DNA of 64,000 nt from JANXQZ01 sp038225555. GTDB taxonomy: Bacteria > Acidobacteriota > Terriglobia > Bryobacterales > Bryobacteraceae. How positions within the stretch are numbered: position 1 is the first letter of the stretch; the number at the start of each line of letters is the position of its first letter. The notes under the pieces were generated by a model. The model saw nothing but the letters and a program-made list of their open reading frames with translations. It did not search any database and was not told the DNA's origin. Location: contig JBBRRB010000031.1 in NCBI GenBank assembly GCA_038225555.1, positions 5,703 to 69,702 of the forward strand, in the 5' to 3' direction. Below, piece by piece: positions 52,265 to 60,301 of the stretch. Made by a program: the position numbers and the translations under genes.

Positions 52265-53626
52265 ATGAAGCGTAACGTCCTGCCCTTACTGGGAATTGCA
52301 TTCGTGGTCGCTCTCGCGGCGTCGGGCATCTTTTACGGCGTATTCGTGAGCCAGCTCAAGCGCGCGTCCCAGGTGGACAAGCCCAGCCAGTTGGCAGTCG
52401 CATCTCGATTGCTCGACCGGGGCACGGTCATAAAATCATCCGACTTGAAGCTATCGCCTTGGGCTGGCGCAGCTCCGCCCGGTTCCTTTGTCAAGCTCGA
52501 ACAGGCTGCCGGAAAGACGGTGTACGTTTCCATTCAGGAAAACGAGCCCGTCACCGAATCACGATTAGCGTCCGAGAAGACCAATGGCGGAATGGGAATC
52601 TCCCAGGGCATGCGGGCAGTCTCGATGCACGTGACCGATTCTTCGGGATTAATTCCGTTTTTGCGGGCCGGACATCACGTCGACGTGCAGGCGGTGCGCA
52701 ACCGGAACAATCCCGATGCCGCCCTGCGGACCATTCTGCAAAATGTCGAGGTGCTCAGCGTGCAAGCCCCGCCGGAAGGGACTAACAATCAAATGGCTCC
52801 TTCGGTGGTTACGATCCTGACAACTCCGGAGAACGCCGATCGGGCGGCTCTCGCGGATTCCGGATCCAGCATTCGGCTTTTGCTTCGGAATCCGCTAGAC
52901 AATGACGAAGGCCCGCGTCCAGGTATTCTTTTGGCTTCGCTTTTTCAAACGCCCGGACAAAACGTTCCGCGCCAAAACGTTCCGAAGGTGATGCGGGCGA
53001 CATCGAGCAGTCCGCAAGTCCAGCCCCCCTTGCCTGAGAAGCCCATGGGCGATCAGGGCGGCGTCGAACTGGAGGTGCGGGTCGCCGGCGCAACCGCGAA
53101 AGTGTTGGAAGATTTTGAATCGACGATTTCAGCGGGCGAGCTTGGCAGCTCCATTCGTGTAACCGCGCTCCCCGAAGGGGCATCGGGAGAGCGCATGTGG
53201 ACTGCACTGCAACAGCACATCGAACTGCTCTCGTCGTCGCGGGTCAGGGCGTCTAACTCGAGGCCGGCTTCTCTTCGGACCGGCAAGCAATGGAAGAGCG
53301 CTCAGGGAGGCATGTGCGGACTCAGCATTCGCTTTGAGCCAAGGATTGGTCCGGATCACTTGCTGCATCTCCGGATTCGGCCCGAAGTGACCGTTCCTTC
53401 AGGTAGCAAGGGCATCAGCACGCGCCGAATTATTACGGATCTGGATTTGGTTAGCGGACAGCGCGCCATCGTAACCGGACTGGCAGAACCGGGAGAATCG
53501 CCGAACCTGGTAGAGAGTCTATTCGGGAACGATTCCAAACCCACCTTGCACGGCGACCTGATTGTTGTCGTGACGGCGCGCCTGACCGAAGCGCGGCAGG
53601 GCACCGTTTCCCTTGCCCGCCGGTAA
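52265..53626 (+). CDS. CpaB/RcpC-like pilus protein fused to a secretin-like C-terminal segment
   Basis: 453 residues. N-terminal membrane anchor (LLGIAFVVALAASGIFYGVF); SAF and CpaB/RcpC regions at about 45-240 (VASRLLDRGTVIKSSDLKL, QGMRAVSMHVTDSSGLIPFL, GHHVDVQAVRNRNNPDA, VVTILTTPENADRAALADSG). Residues from about 275 on resemble the end of a secretin: SSSRVRASNSRPASLRTGKQ corresponds to the secretin LSSPxxxTxNxxxAxxxxG motif, and HLRIRPEVTVPSG then HGDLIVVVTARLTE match its last strands. It is ten bases upstream of tadB. Normally CpaB and the CpaC secretin are separate genes, so this is a natural fusion or the scar of a deletion. ATG 52265 starts the anchor. Confidence 0.75.
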   Translation: MKRNVLPLLGIAFVVALAASGIFYGVFVSQLKRASQVDKPSQLAVASRLLDRGTVIKSSDLKLSPWAGAAPPGSFVKLEQAAGKTVYVSIQENEPVTESRLASEKTNGGMGISQGMRAVSMHVTDSSGLIPFLRAGHHVDVQAVRNRNNPDAALRTILQNVEVLSVQAPPEGTNNQMAPSVVTILTTPENADRAALADSGSSIRLLLRNPLDNDEGPRPGILLASLFQTPGQNVPRQNVPKVMRATSSSPQVQPPLPEKPMGDQGGVELEVRVAGATAKVLEDFESTISAGELGSSIRVTALPEGASGERMWTALQQHIELLSSSRVRASNSRPASLRTGKQWKSAQGGMCGLSIRFEPRIGPDHLLHLRIRPEVTVPSGSKGISTRRIITDLDLVSGQRAIVTGLAEPGESPNLVESLFGNDSKPTLHGDLIVVVTARLTEARQGTVSLARR

Positions 53627-53635
53627 TCCGATCGG

Positions 53636-54598
53636 ATGCTTGGGATTCTTGTAATTCTCGTTTTCGCGGGAACTTTCATCGTGGCTGCGGTCGCGGTTCT
53701 GATCGCCGCCGCCGTACAGGGCAGACGGATCCCCAAATCGGAGATGGATGAAAATCAGGAACTGACTAGCGATCTTCCGGGGCTGCTCAGGCAAGACCAG
53801 ACCAGCACGATGCCTATCTGGCGTCAGCTTCTGGATCATGTGAATTTCACGCAGTTTCTAAAGAAGCGGATCGATCAGGCGGGCATGCGCTGGTCCGTGG
53901 GACGGGTGACTCTGAGCATGCTTCTGCTCGCATCCCTCTTTTTCGCTCTGTTTCTGGATGCGTCGTGGACACCTCCTGGCGCTTCGCTGGCGGCGGCCTG
54001 GGCGGGCGCGTCCGTGCCTTACTGGATCATCGAATGGAAACGAAAGAAGCGCCTTCGCAAAATCGAGTCTCAGTTCCCCGACGCGCTCGACTCGCTGGCG
54101 CGAGCCCTGAGAGCGGGTCACGCGCTGGTGAGCGGAATCACGATATTGGCGCTGGAAACGGCGGCGCCTCTCGGCCCGGAGTTCCGAAAGTTAGCTGACG
54201 AGCACCGCTTAGGCCTCTCCTGGGCCGTTGCTTTAGAGAATCTCTCGCGTAGAGTGCCGATTCTTGAAGTGCGCTTGTTCGTGGCGGCGATTAAAGTCCA
54301 AACGCGCACCGGCGGCAAGCTTACCGAAGTGATCGAAAGGCTAGGAGAGAACATCCGGGAAACGGCGGCGCTCCGCGGCGAGGTCCGTGCGGTGTCGGCG
54401 CAGGGACGGCTGACTGGCACCATTCTGACCGCGATGCCGATCTTCATCGGCCTTGCCATGTTTTTCACGAATCCAAGCTATATCGCAGTATTATTCTCCG
54501 ATCCTACCGGCAGGAAGCTCGCCTGGGGCGCAGCGGGTTGCATTTTGCTGGGGCGATTCGCGATCGCTCGAATCGTGGAAATCAAGGCGCCGCAATGA
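53636..54598 (+). CDS. tadB: TadB-like type II/IV secretion inner-membrane protein
   Basis: 320-residue T2SSF-domain platform protein of a Flp/Tad pilus. Hydrophobic N-terminal segments (ILVILVFAGTFIVAAVAVLI; LSMLLLASLFFALFL), cytoplasmic T2SSF domain at about 140-280 (QFPDALDSLARALRAGHALV, FVAAIKVQTRTGGKLTEVIE) and two C-terminal helices (FIGLAMFFTNPSYIAVLFS). Overlaps tadC by four bases (ATGA). The usual CpaE/CpaF ATPases are not present on either side. Confidence 0.9.
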   Translation: MLGILVILVFAGTFIVAAVAVLIAAAVQGRRIPKSEMDENQELTSDLPGLLRQDQTSTMPIWRQLLDHVNFTQFLKKRIDQAGMRWSVGRVTLSMLLLASLFFALFLDASWTPPGASLAAAWAGASVPYWIIEWKRKKRLRKIESQFPDALDSLARALRAGHALVSGITILALETAAPLGPEFRKLADEHRLGLSWAVALENLSRRVPILEVRLFVAAIKVQTRTGGKLTEVIERLGENIRETAALRGEVRAVSAQGRLTGTILTAMPIFIGLAMFFTNPSYIAVLFSDPTGRKLAWGAAGCILLGRFAIARIVEIKAPQ

Positions 54599-55485
54599 AC
54601 CCCCTGACGATGCTCCTGGGCTTCTTCGGGCTGATCATGATCTCTGTGACGCTTGGGGGATACCTGATCTTCTATCGAGGGAAGACAGCGGCCATCAAAA
54701 TAGATGGCAATTCCAGTCACGTGCTTCAGGACACGCTGCAGCTTATGGGGGAGGCGCTTCCCAAGCGTCCGGCCAAAGCAGATCGATACCGGCGAAAACT
54801 GGAATCAGCGGGGTACAGAGGCGCGCACGCCGTTCAGACGTTTGTCGGGTTGAAGGGCGCATTCGCTGTAGTTCTTGGACTCGCACTTGGTGTAACGAGG
54901 CTCATTACCTCGCCAGCCATGACCGGCGTGGCACTCGCAATGCTTGCCGGAGTTTGTTTGGGATACTTCGTGCCGGACCGCGTTCTTCAGTTTTGGATTT
55001 CGCGACGAGCTGGTAAAATTCGCCAAGGGATCCCGACCGTCATCGATCTTCTGGTGCTAAGTCTGGAGGCCGGGCAGTCGCTCGACGCGGCGTTAATCGA
55101 TACGGCTCGGGAGATCCGCGGGGAGTTTCCCGAACTCAGCGCCGAACTAAGCGTGGCGCAACTGGAGATGCTCGCAAGTCTGAGTCGCCCGGAGGTCTTT
55201 CAGGCGCTGCGGGATCGAACACCCGAACCCGAACTAAAACGTTTGTCGCAGGTCTTTATCGACAGCGACCGCTATGGCACAAGCCTGGCCCCCACGCTTC
55301 GGAACCATGTCAAGTTCTTGCGAGTGCGCCTGAGACAACAAGTCCAGGAGCAGGCCAGGAAAGTCGGCGTGAAACTCATCTTTCCCGTGTTCTTCCTGAT
55401 TTTCCCGGCTGTCATCCTAATAACGCTCGGCCCTGCCGTAATTATGATCTACGCCCAGCTAGGGGCATTCGCGAGCGCCAAATAG
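54595..55485 (+). CDS. tadC: TadC-like type II/IV secretion inner-membrane protein
   Basis: 296-residue second platform protein of the Tad pilus. N-terminal membrane helix (LLGFFGLIMISVTLGGYLIF), two central helices, T2SSF domain (GIPTVIDLLVLSLEAGQSLD, LKRLSQVFIDSDRYGTSLAP) and a C-terminal hydrophobic pair (LIFPVFFLIFPAVILITLG). The ATG at 54595 overlaps the tadB stop, fixing the start. TadB and TadC together anchor the assembly ATPase, which must be supplied from elsewhere. Confidence 0.9.
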   Translation: MNPLTMLLGFFGLIMISVTLGGYLIFYRGKTAAIKIDGNSSHVLQDTLQLMGEALPKRPAKADRYRRKLESAGYRGAHAVQTFVGLKGAFAVVLGLALGVTRLITSPAMTGVALAMLAGVCLGYFVPDRVLQFWISRRAGKIRQGIPTVIDLLVLSLEAGQSLDAALIDTAREIRGEFPELSAELSVAQLEMLASLSRPEVFQALRDRTPEPELKRLSQVFIDSDRYGTSLAPTLRNHVKFLRVRLRQQVQEQARKVGVKLIFPVFFLIFPAVILITLGPAVIMIYAQLGAFASAK

Positions 55486-56197
55486 ATCATAAACCCAAAT
55501 TCGGCAGTTTGTAGATCCTCGCCACGCATGAAATGACCGGCCGCTCGGTTTGGCGGCTGCTGCCCGCTTGGCTCGCCGTGCTTTCAACTGAGCACACTTC
55601 ACCCAAGAGGCGACAACCGTTTCACGGTCAAGTGGTTGCAGCGGTTGCTCACGATTGGACTTAGGCGCTGTGAACCGCCGAATTTAGCATAAAGCAACTT
55701 GAAGAGAGCATCTTCTCATTGAAGTCGCGCCAGCTCCGGCACGCTGCACGGACGGTGGAAGTTCAAATAGGGTTGAATTGCTCCTGGTAGAGCTGGTCGA
55801 ACGCTTCGGCATGCCTGCAAGTTTGTCCAGGCCCTGGTAGTTCAGCGCGGCGAAGTCATTGATCAGGCCGAATCGATGGCTGGCGAACAACACTGGTTTG
55901 CCCGCCTCACGCATGCAGGGGTCGGAGGCGACCGCGAAATCCAGCTTCAACACAAGCAGAGCCTGACTGTCACGTTGCGGACTCATCCAGGCTTGCTTGG
56001 ATTCAGGGCCATGCTCGACCAAAATGGGGACACGCTGGTCAATGTCGGCCCATGGAGCGATCCGGCCCTTCCTGCCATGGTTCAAAGAATTACTTGGTCC
56101 GGGCGCGATGGGCGGCGGCTTCGCCCGGACCACTTGGGGGGCCCATCACAATCGCCCAACATGGACTTGAGAGATGCCGATCTGCCATGATGGACCC
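55486..56197. other. Gene-poor 0.7-kb region
   Basis: Between tadC and the SIMPL gene I find no supported gene. Open frames exist on both strands (for example 55684-56133 minus and 55876-56190 plus) but they overlap each other, have no ribosome-binding sites and match no family I recognise. No hairpin terminator with a T-tract is obvious after tadC. Confidence 0.5.
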
Positions 56198-56887
56198 ATG
56201 AGTCGGCATCTTCTAGTTGGCTTACTGGCAATCTCAAGCTTGACCTTATCCGCGCAGACTACGCAGAACCGCATTCCGTTTATCCGCTCCGTGGGAACCG
56301 GCACCGTCTCGGTAAAGCCGGATCAGGCCAAGATCGATTTGAGCGTCGTTACTCAGGATCGGAGCGCGCAGACCGCCTCCTCGCAGAATGCTGCCTTGGT
56401 TACCAGCGTCATTAGCCAGGTCACGGCCATTCTCGGTCCGGCGGCGGACATTAAAACGATCAGTTATTCGCTGACAGCGAACTATAGCTATCAGCAAGGG
56501 CAGCCGCCAACGCTCACTGGTTACACGGCCAGCAACACTGTCCAGGCCACCACCTCCGATCTCTCCATCGTCGGACGAATTATCGACACGGGCATTCAGG
56601 CGGGCGCGAATCAGGTCTTGGGGCTGCAATTTGGATTGCAGAACGACTCGGACGCGAGATCCCAGGCGCTGAAGGCCGCAACTGTTCAGGCCAAGGCTCA
56701 TGCCGACGCAATGGCCGCCGGCGTCGGTGCGCGAACGGGTTCGGTCCAGGTAATTCAGGAAGGCTATTCAACGAGTACGACGCTGGTCCCGGGGCTCAGC
56801 GCCTCGGCCGCGCCTAGCACTCCGATCATCTCTGGATCGCTCACCGTTCAGGCCACGGTCACGCTGGATGTGTCGCTGGTGCAGTAG
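56198..56887 (+). CDS. SIMPL/DUF541-domain secreted protein
   Basis: 229 residues with signal peptide MSRHLLVGLLAISSLTLSAQ. Then the SIMPL pattern: VGTGTVSVKPDQAKIDLSVV, KTISYSLTANYSYQQGQPPT, GYTASNTVQATTSDLSIVGR and ALKAATVQAKAHADAMAAGV, with a final beta strand LTVQATVTLDVSLV. SIMPL proteins form periplasmic oligomers with no known enzymatic activity. Start ATG 56198 opens the signal peptide; the upstream ATG at 56174 would add eight polar residues. Confidence 0.9.
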   Translation: MSRHLLVGLLAISSLTLSAQTTQNRIPFIRSVGTGTVSVKPDQAKIDLSVVTQDRSAQTASSQNAALVTSVISQVTAILGPAADIKTISYSLTANYSYQQGQPPTLTGYTASNTVQATTSDLSIVGRIIDTGIQAGANQVLGLQFGLQNDSDARSQALKAATVQAKAHADAMAAGVGARTGSVQVIQEGYSTSTTLVPGLSASAAPSTPIISGSLTVQATVTLDVSLVQ

Positions 56888-56916
56888 GCACCCATTTCAT
56901 TTATACTTGCAGCTAC

Positions 56917-58569
56917 ATGTCCGCGCTGCTTGCGATCTTGCCGTCCGGGAGTTCTCAATCCTCCTTTCCCCCCCTTGGCCCAAACCTGAAAGTGTTGATG
57001 GTATGGCCCCGCTTCCCTCCGTCGTTTTGGGGCTTTGAGGGCGTCCTCCAAATGCTGCCCGAGGCCGCCATGACTCCCCCGCTTGGCCTGATCACTGTCG
57101 CTGCGCTCTGTCCTCCGAGCTGGAGCATTCGGCTCCTTGATCACGCGTTCGATGAGATCCGCGATGAAGATTTGCTGTGGGCGGACTTGGTGATGGTGAG
57201 CGCGATGCACGCGCAGCGGGCCGACACTCGCTCGATTCTAGCGCGAGCGCGCTCCCTTGATCGCCGAACCTTCATTGGGGGACCCTGGGCCAGCAGCGAA
57301 CCCGAGCTTCTGCTCAAGGAAGCGGATCATGTGCTCGCCGGGGAAGCGGAAGAGGTTTTCGCGGAGATCGCCGCTGCGCTCGAAAACGGCACCGCGCGCG
57401 CTTTGTACCGAGTCTCGGACAAGCCCGACATGTCGCGCAGTCCCGTGCCGCGTTTCGACCTGCTGCGGCTCGACAAGTACACCTCCATGCCGGTGCAGTT
57501 CTCGCGCGGATGTCCGTTTCAGTGCGAGTTCTGCGACATCATCACAATTTACGGCCGCAAGCCGCGCATGAAATCGTCCGCTCAGCTTATCGTCGAACTT
57601 GATACTTTGCGCGGACTAGGCTGGCGCAATGAAGTGTTCATCGTGGATGACAACTTCATCGGCAATAGCGCCAAAGCGCTCCAGTTAACGCGCGATCTGA
57701 AGACTTGGCAAGAAGACCGGAAGTTCAAATTCTCGTTCTACACCGAGGCGTCCATCGATCTGGCTGACCGGCCAGAACTCCTTGCCGCTATGGTGGAGGC
57801 GAATTTCATGTACGTCTTCATTGGGATCGAGACTCCCTCGGCGGAAGCGTTGAAGGGATCGAAGAAATTTCAGAATCTCCGGAAGGACAATGTCCAGCAG
57901 GTCCGAACGATTCAGGAGAGCGGTTTGTATGTGCTCGCCGGGTTCATCGTCGGGTTCGATTCGGACGACGAAACGATCTTCGAACGGCAACTGGAATTCA
58001 TCAACCAAACCTCGATCGCCTGGGCGATGGCTGGCGTGTTGCAAGCGCCGCCCACCACGGCGCTGTACGATCGGATGAAGAAGGAAGGACGACTCTACGA
58101 GGACAGTCAGGCGACCTCGAATTTCAGCGCGCCGAATTTCCGAACTGTATTGCCCGTGACGGTCTTGCTGCGCGGACTGAGCACTCTGCTCAACGGATTG
58201 TATGAAGCCGAACCATTTTTTAAGCGCGCCTTCAACTCGCTGGAGGCTTGGAAGCCTCGCCCGACGCAAGTGCCGCCGAATCTGCCGCTATCCTACGATC
58301 TGCGCGCTTTCGTCTCCTCGATATGGACCCAAGGATTGCGCTCTCAATACAAACGGGAGTACTGGAAATTTCTCTGGCTTCTGATCTCAAAGTGGTCGCG
58401 CGAGCCGGCTAAGCTATGGCTTGGATTTATGGTTCTGTTGTCGGCGCATCACTTTTTGATTTATTCGAGACAAGTGGCGAGCGATCTCGAGTTGGAGTGC
58501 CGGTCATTGGAGGCAGTCGAAGCCGAAGGACATTCGATAACTGCGCTGCCCGTTGGCGAGATGGTATAG
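56917..58569 (+). CDS. B12-binding radical SAM protein (DUF4070), hopanoid C-2 methylase-like
   Basis: 550-residue enzyme of the cobalamin-dependent radical SAM class B type. The N-terminal B12-binding domain (KVLMVWPRFPPSFWGFEG, PPLGLITVAALCP, ADLVMVSAMHAQRADT, RTFIGGPWASSEPELL) is followed by the radical SAM core with Cys199, Cys203 and Cys206 in QFSRGCPFQCEFCDIITIYG and then VFIVDDNFIGN, FYTEASIDLADRPELLAAMV and AGFIVGFDSDDETIF. The C-terminus is a DUF4070 domain. Order and spacing agree with HpnP, which adds the 2-methyl group to hopanoids, but related DUF4070 proteins have other roles, so the assignment is by similarity only. It ends 21 bases before tRNA-Val. Confidence 0.85.
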   Translation: MSALLAILPSGSSQSSFPPLGPNLKVLMVWPRFPPSFWGFEGVLQMLPEAAMTPPLGLITVAALCPPSWSIRLLDHAFDEIRDEDLLWADLVMVSAMHAQRADTRSILARARSLDRRTFIGGPWASSEPELLLKEADHVLAGEAEEVFAEIAAALENGTARALYRVSDKPDMSRSPVPRFDLLRLDKYTSMPVQFSRGCPFQCEFCDIITIYGRKPRMKSSAQLIVELDTLRGLGWRNEVFIVDDNFIGNSAKALQLTRDLKTWQEDRKFKFSFYTEASIDLADRPELLAAMVEANFMYVFIGIETPSAEALKGSKKFQNLRKDNVQQVRTIQESGLYVLAGFIVGFDSDDETIFERQLEFINQTSIAWAMAGVLQAPPTTALYDRMKKEGRLYEDSQATSNFSAPNFRTVLPVTVLLRGLSTLLNGLYEAEPFFKRAFNSLEAWKPRPTQVPPNLPLSYDLRAFVSSIWTQGLRSQYKREYWKFLWLLISKWSREPAKLWLGFMVLLSAHHFLIYSRQVASDLELECRSLEAVEAEGHSITALPVGEMV

Positions 58570-58590
58570 TAAGGTCTTCACCCGCCGAAC

Positions 58591-58667
58591 GGGCCTGTAG
58601 CTCAGTTGGTTAGAGCGCTACCTTGACACGGTAGAGGTCACAGATTCGAGTTCTGTCAGGCCCACCA
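58591..58667 (+). tRNA. tRNA-Val (anticodon GAC)
   Basis: A complete 77-base cloverleaf. Acceptor GGGCCTG pairs with CAGGCCC; the D arm is TAGCTCAGTTGGTTAGAGC; the anticodon stem CTACC/GGTAG encloses loop TTGACAC (anticodon GAC); the T loop is TTCGAGT; CCA is encoded (58665-58667). The downstream region changes character, so this gene is a candidate integration site, although no repeated 3' end of the tRNA was found further on. Confidence 0.95.
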
Positions 58668-58839
58668 CGTATTTTCAAAGACTTACGAAGCTTTCCGTAG
58701 CCAACGGCATCTTTTTGAGGTCCAAAACTGCCCCTGCCTGAAGACGGAAATGGTATCCATCGTATTTCAATGTCCCCCGGTCAATCTTATTGAATCAAAT
58801 GGACTTGGTACTCATGGTAGGCATTCTTGTACTTTGCGT

Positions 58840-58858
58840 GTTGTCGTGACACGACAAC
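58840..58858. promoter_or_regulatory. 19-bp perfect palindrome (orphan operator candidate)
   Basis: GTTGTCGTG-A-CACGACAAC: nine-base arms around one central base. Such symmetry is typical of a dimeric repressor site, but no intact regulator or promoter-gene pair is adjacent. May mark a lost gene. Confidence 0.4.
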
Positions 58859-59505
58859 AATCGATTTCTCCTATCAGGAGGCCCCAGCCCCCAACGCATG
58901 CCGGCGCTCCCACGGAACGATTCTATGGAAATCCGCGTGGCGGTCGTGACGTAGATGATCGAGCGGTAGGGAACGGTCGCCCCAGCTGGAGCCCGGCCTT
59001 CCGCAGGAGCCGCTCTGAGCCGGCGACGCTCGCGCAATGCGGAGGACGAGCCCCGCTGGAGGCGTTTTCCTTTCCCGGAGAAGCGTGCGCTAGTCAAGCT
59101 TTTATCGGCCTCCGGTGAGCGGGGAGCGCCACTTCAGGCGTAGCGGAAGGACACGCCTTCGACCGCACTCGCTCCGGCGCGCCAACAATGTGGCGGCAGG
59201 AGGTTGGCGGATCGAGTATTGAGCCATTTAAGATCGCCGCCACAGTACGGTTCGGATGATCGAGGGATACACGTTCGTGACCGCAGACGGCAGAATGAAC
59301 TGACTCGCCGCATCCAGGGAAAGCTCAAAGCCTTCGCGGGGAGCCGTCCAGGTGCTGCCTAACTCCACATCGAGCTGGAAAACGTGAACGCTACGGTCTT
59401 GCAGTGATTGCGGGAGCGCGGCGGCCATGGCTCAGCCAGACGGCCAAAAGGCTTGGATCACCCGGTAGCCGAGGGCGAAGAGTTACGCGCGCTCGACTGG
59501 GATTC

Positions 59506-59871
59506 TCAGAACGAAACCGACCGGGGTGCATTCCAGTTCCAGTTTTGCCCCCATTGAATTCGGCTCGAAGGGAAGTTGAAGTTGCTCCCCCATCGGGCCG
59601 TCGCTTGCCCATCGGAAGGCCTGAGCAAATCTGCTGGAGCTACGTTAAGGGCTGCCGCGATCTCCTCGATATCGGAAAGCCTCGGAATCGTTTTCCGGGT
59701 CCGCCAGTTCGAATAGGTGTTCTTGTCCCTGTCACTTGCGAGTGCTGGAAGGCCTCGGTCTTGATCCGGGCCAAGGCATCCAGATCGACTTTGTCGCCTC
59801 CTGGTGCCTGCGCGAAGGAAGCCGGGATGAGGAAGAGGGCCGTGACCATCGCGGCAGCGGAGTAGATTCAT
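59506..59871 (-). pseudogene. Chimeric fragment: M28-type peptidase N-terminus joined to XRE HTH half
   Basis: The frame from ATG 59849 reads MVTALFLIPASFAQAPGGDK then VDLDALARIKTEAFQHSQV, very like the signal peptide and first helix of Acidobacterial M28 peptidases. After Val the sequence no longer fits that family. In another frame the following DNA (ending at 59506) encodes NTYSNWRTRKTIPRLSDIEE then IAAALNVAPADLLRPSDG, the second half of an XRE helix-turn-helix. The two fragments meet near 59735. A plausible start MNLLRCR lies at 59871 one frame off. A recombination scar, not a functional gene. Confidence 0.55.
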
Positions 59872-60301
59872 GGAGATCCTCGCTTTCTCCGGTACTTGAC
59901 CTCCGCTACACGGCGTTCGAGCCTGCCCGGATTGGGAATAAGAATCATCCTCGCACGCTAACTAAGTGTCCAGAAGTTGGGTTGTGTTGCACATCGGCTC
60001 AGGGAGGATCGTCGGCATTCCGGACAAAGGTCCGCAGAGCGGAGGCTTTCCACGAGTTGCGCGTCATCCGCCCACGATCCAAATCGGGGAAAGCCGATGA
60101 ACCCGCCATTCCAGCGGACACCTGGTGCCAAGGAGGATTTCGTAAGTAGTCGATACCTCGAACGCCGGGCCGCCCTTCGGCCCTTAGACTTTACAGCAAG
60201 CTTGGCGCCCGCACCTGCATCCAATAATCCCACCAGCAAAATTCAGACGTTCGCGTGAAACGATCCTGTCTCGGACAACACTTGGGTACCGGAGGTCCAT
60301 G

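Larger units (their letters stand above)
58668..60301. other. Gene-poor, mosaic region downstream of tRNA-Val
   Basis: About 1.6 kb with no intact gene. Short overlapping frames occur on both strands with no ribosome-binding sites. A minus-strand frame 59228-59428 reads FQLDVELGSTWTAPREGFEL but matches no family I know. It includes a 19-base palindrome at 58840 and the chimeric gene fragment at 59506-59871, both listed separately. It looks like decayed accessory DNA. Confidence 0.5.

Noticed and set aside
55684..56190. Overlapping open frames between tadC and the SIMPL gene
   Set aside because: Frames on both strands are unsupported by translation signals or family motifs.
58695..58716. Terminator after tRNA-Val
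   Set aside because: CCGT/ACGG is a four-base stem and the T-run starts four bases away; too weak to call.
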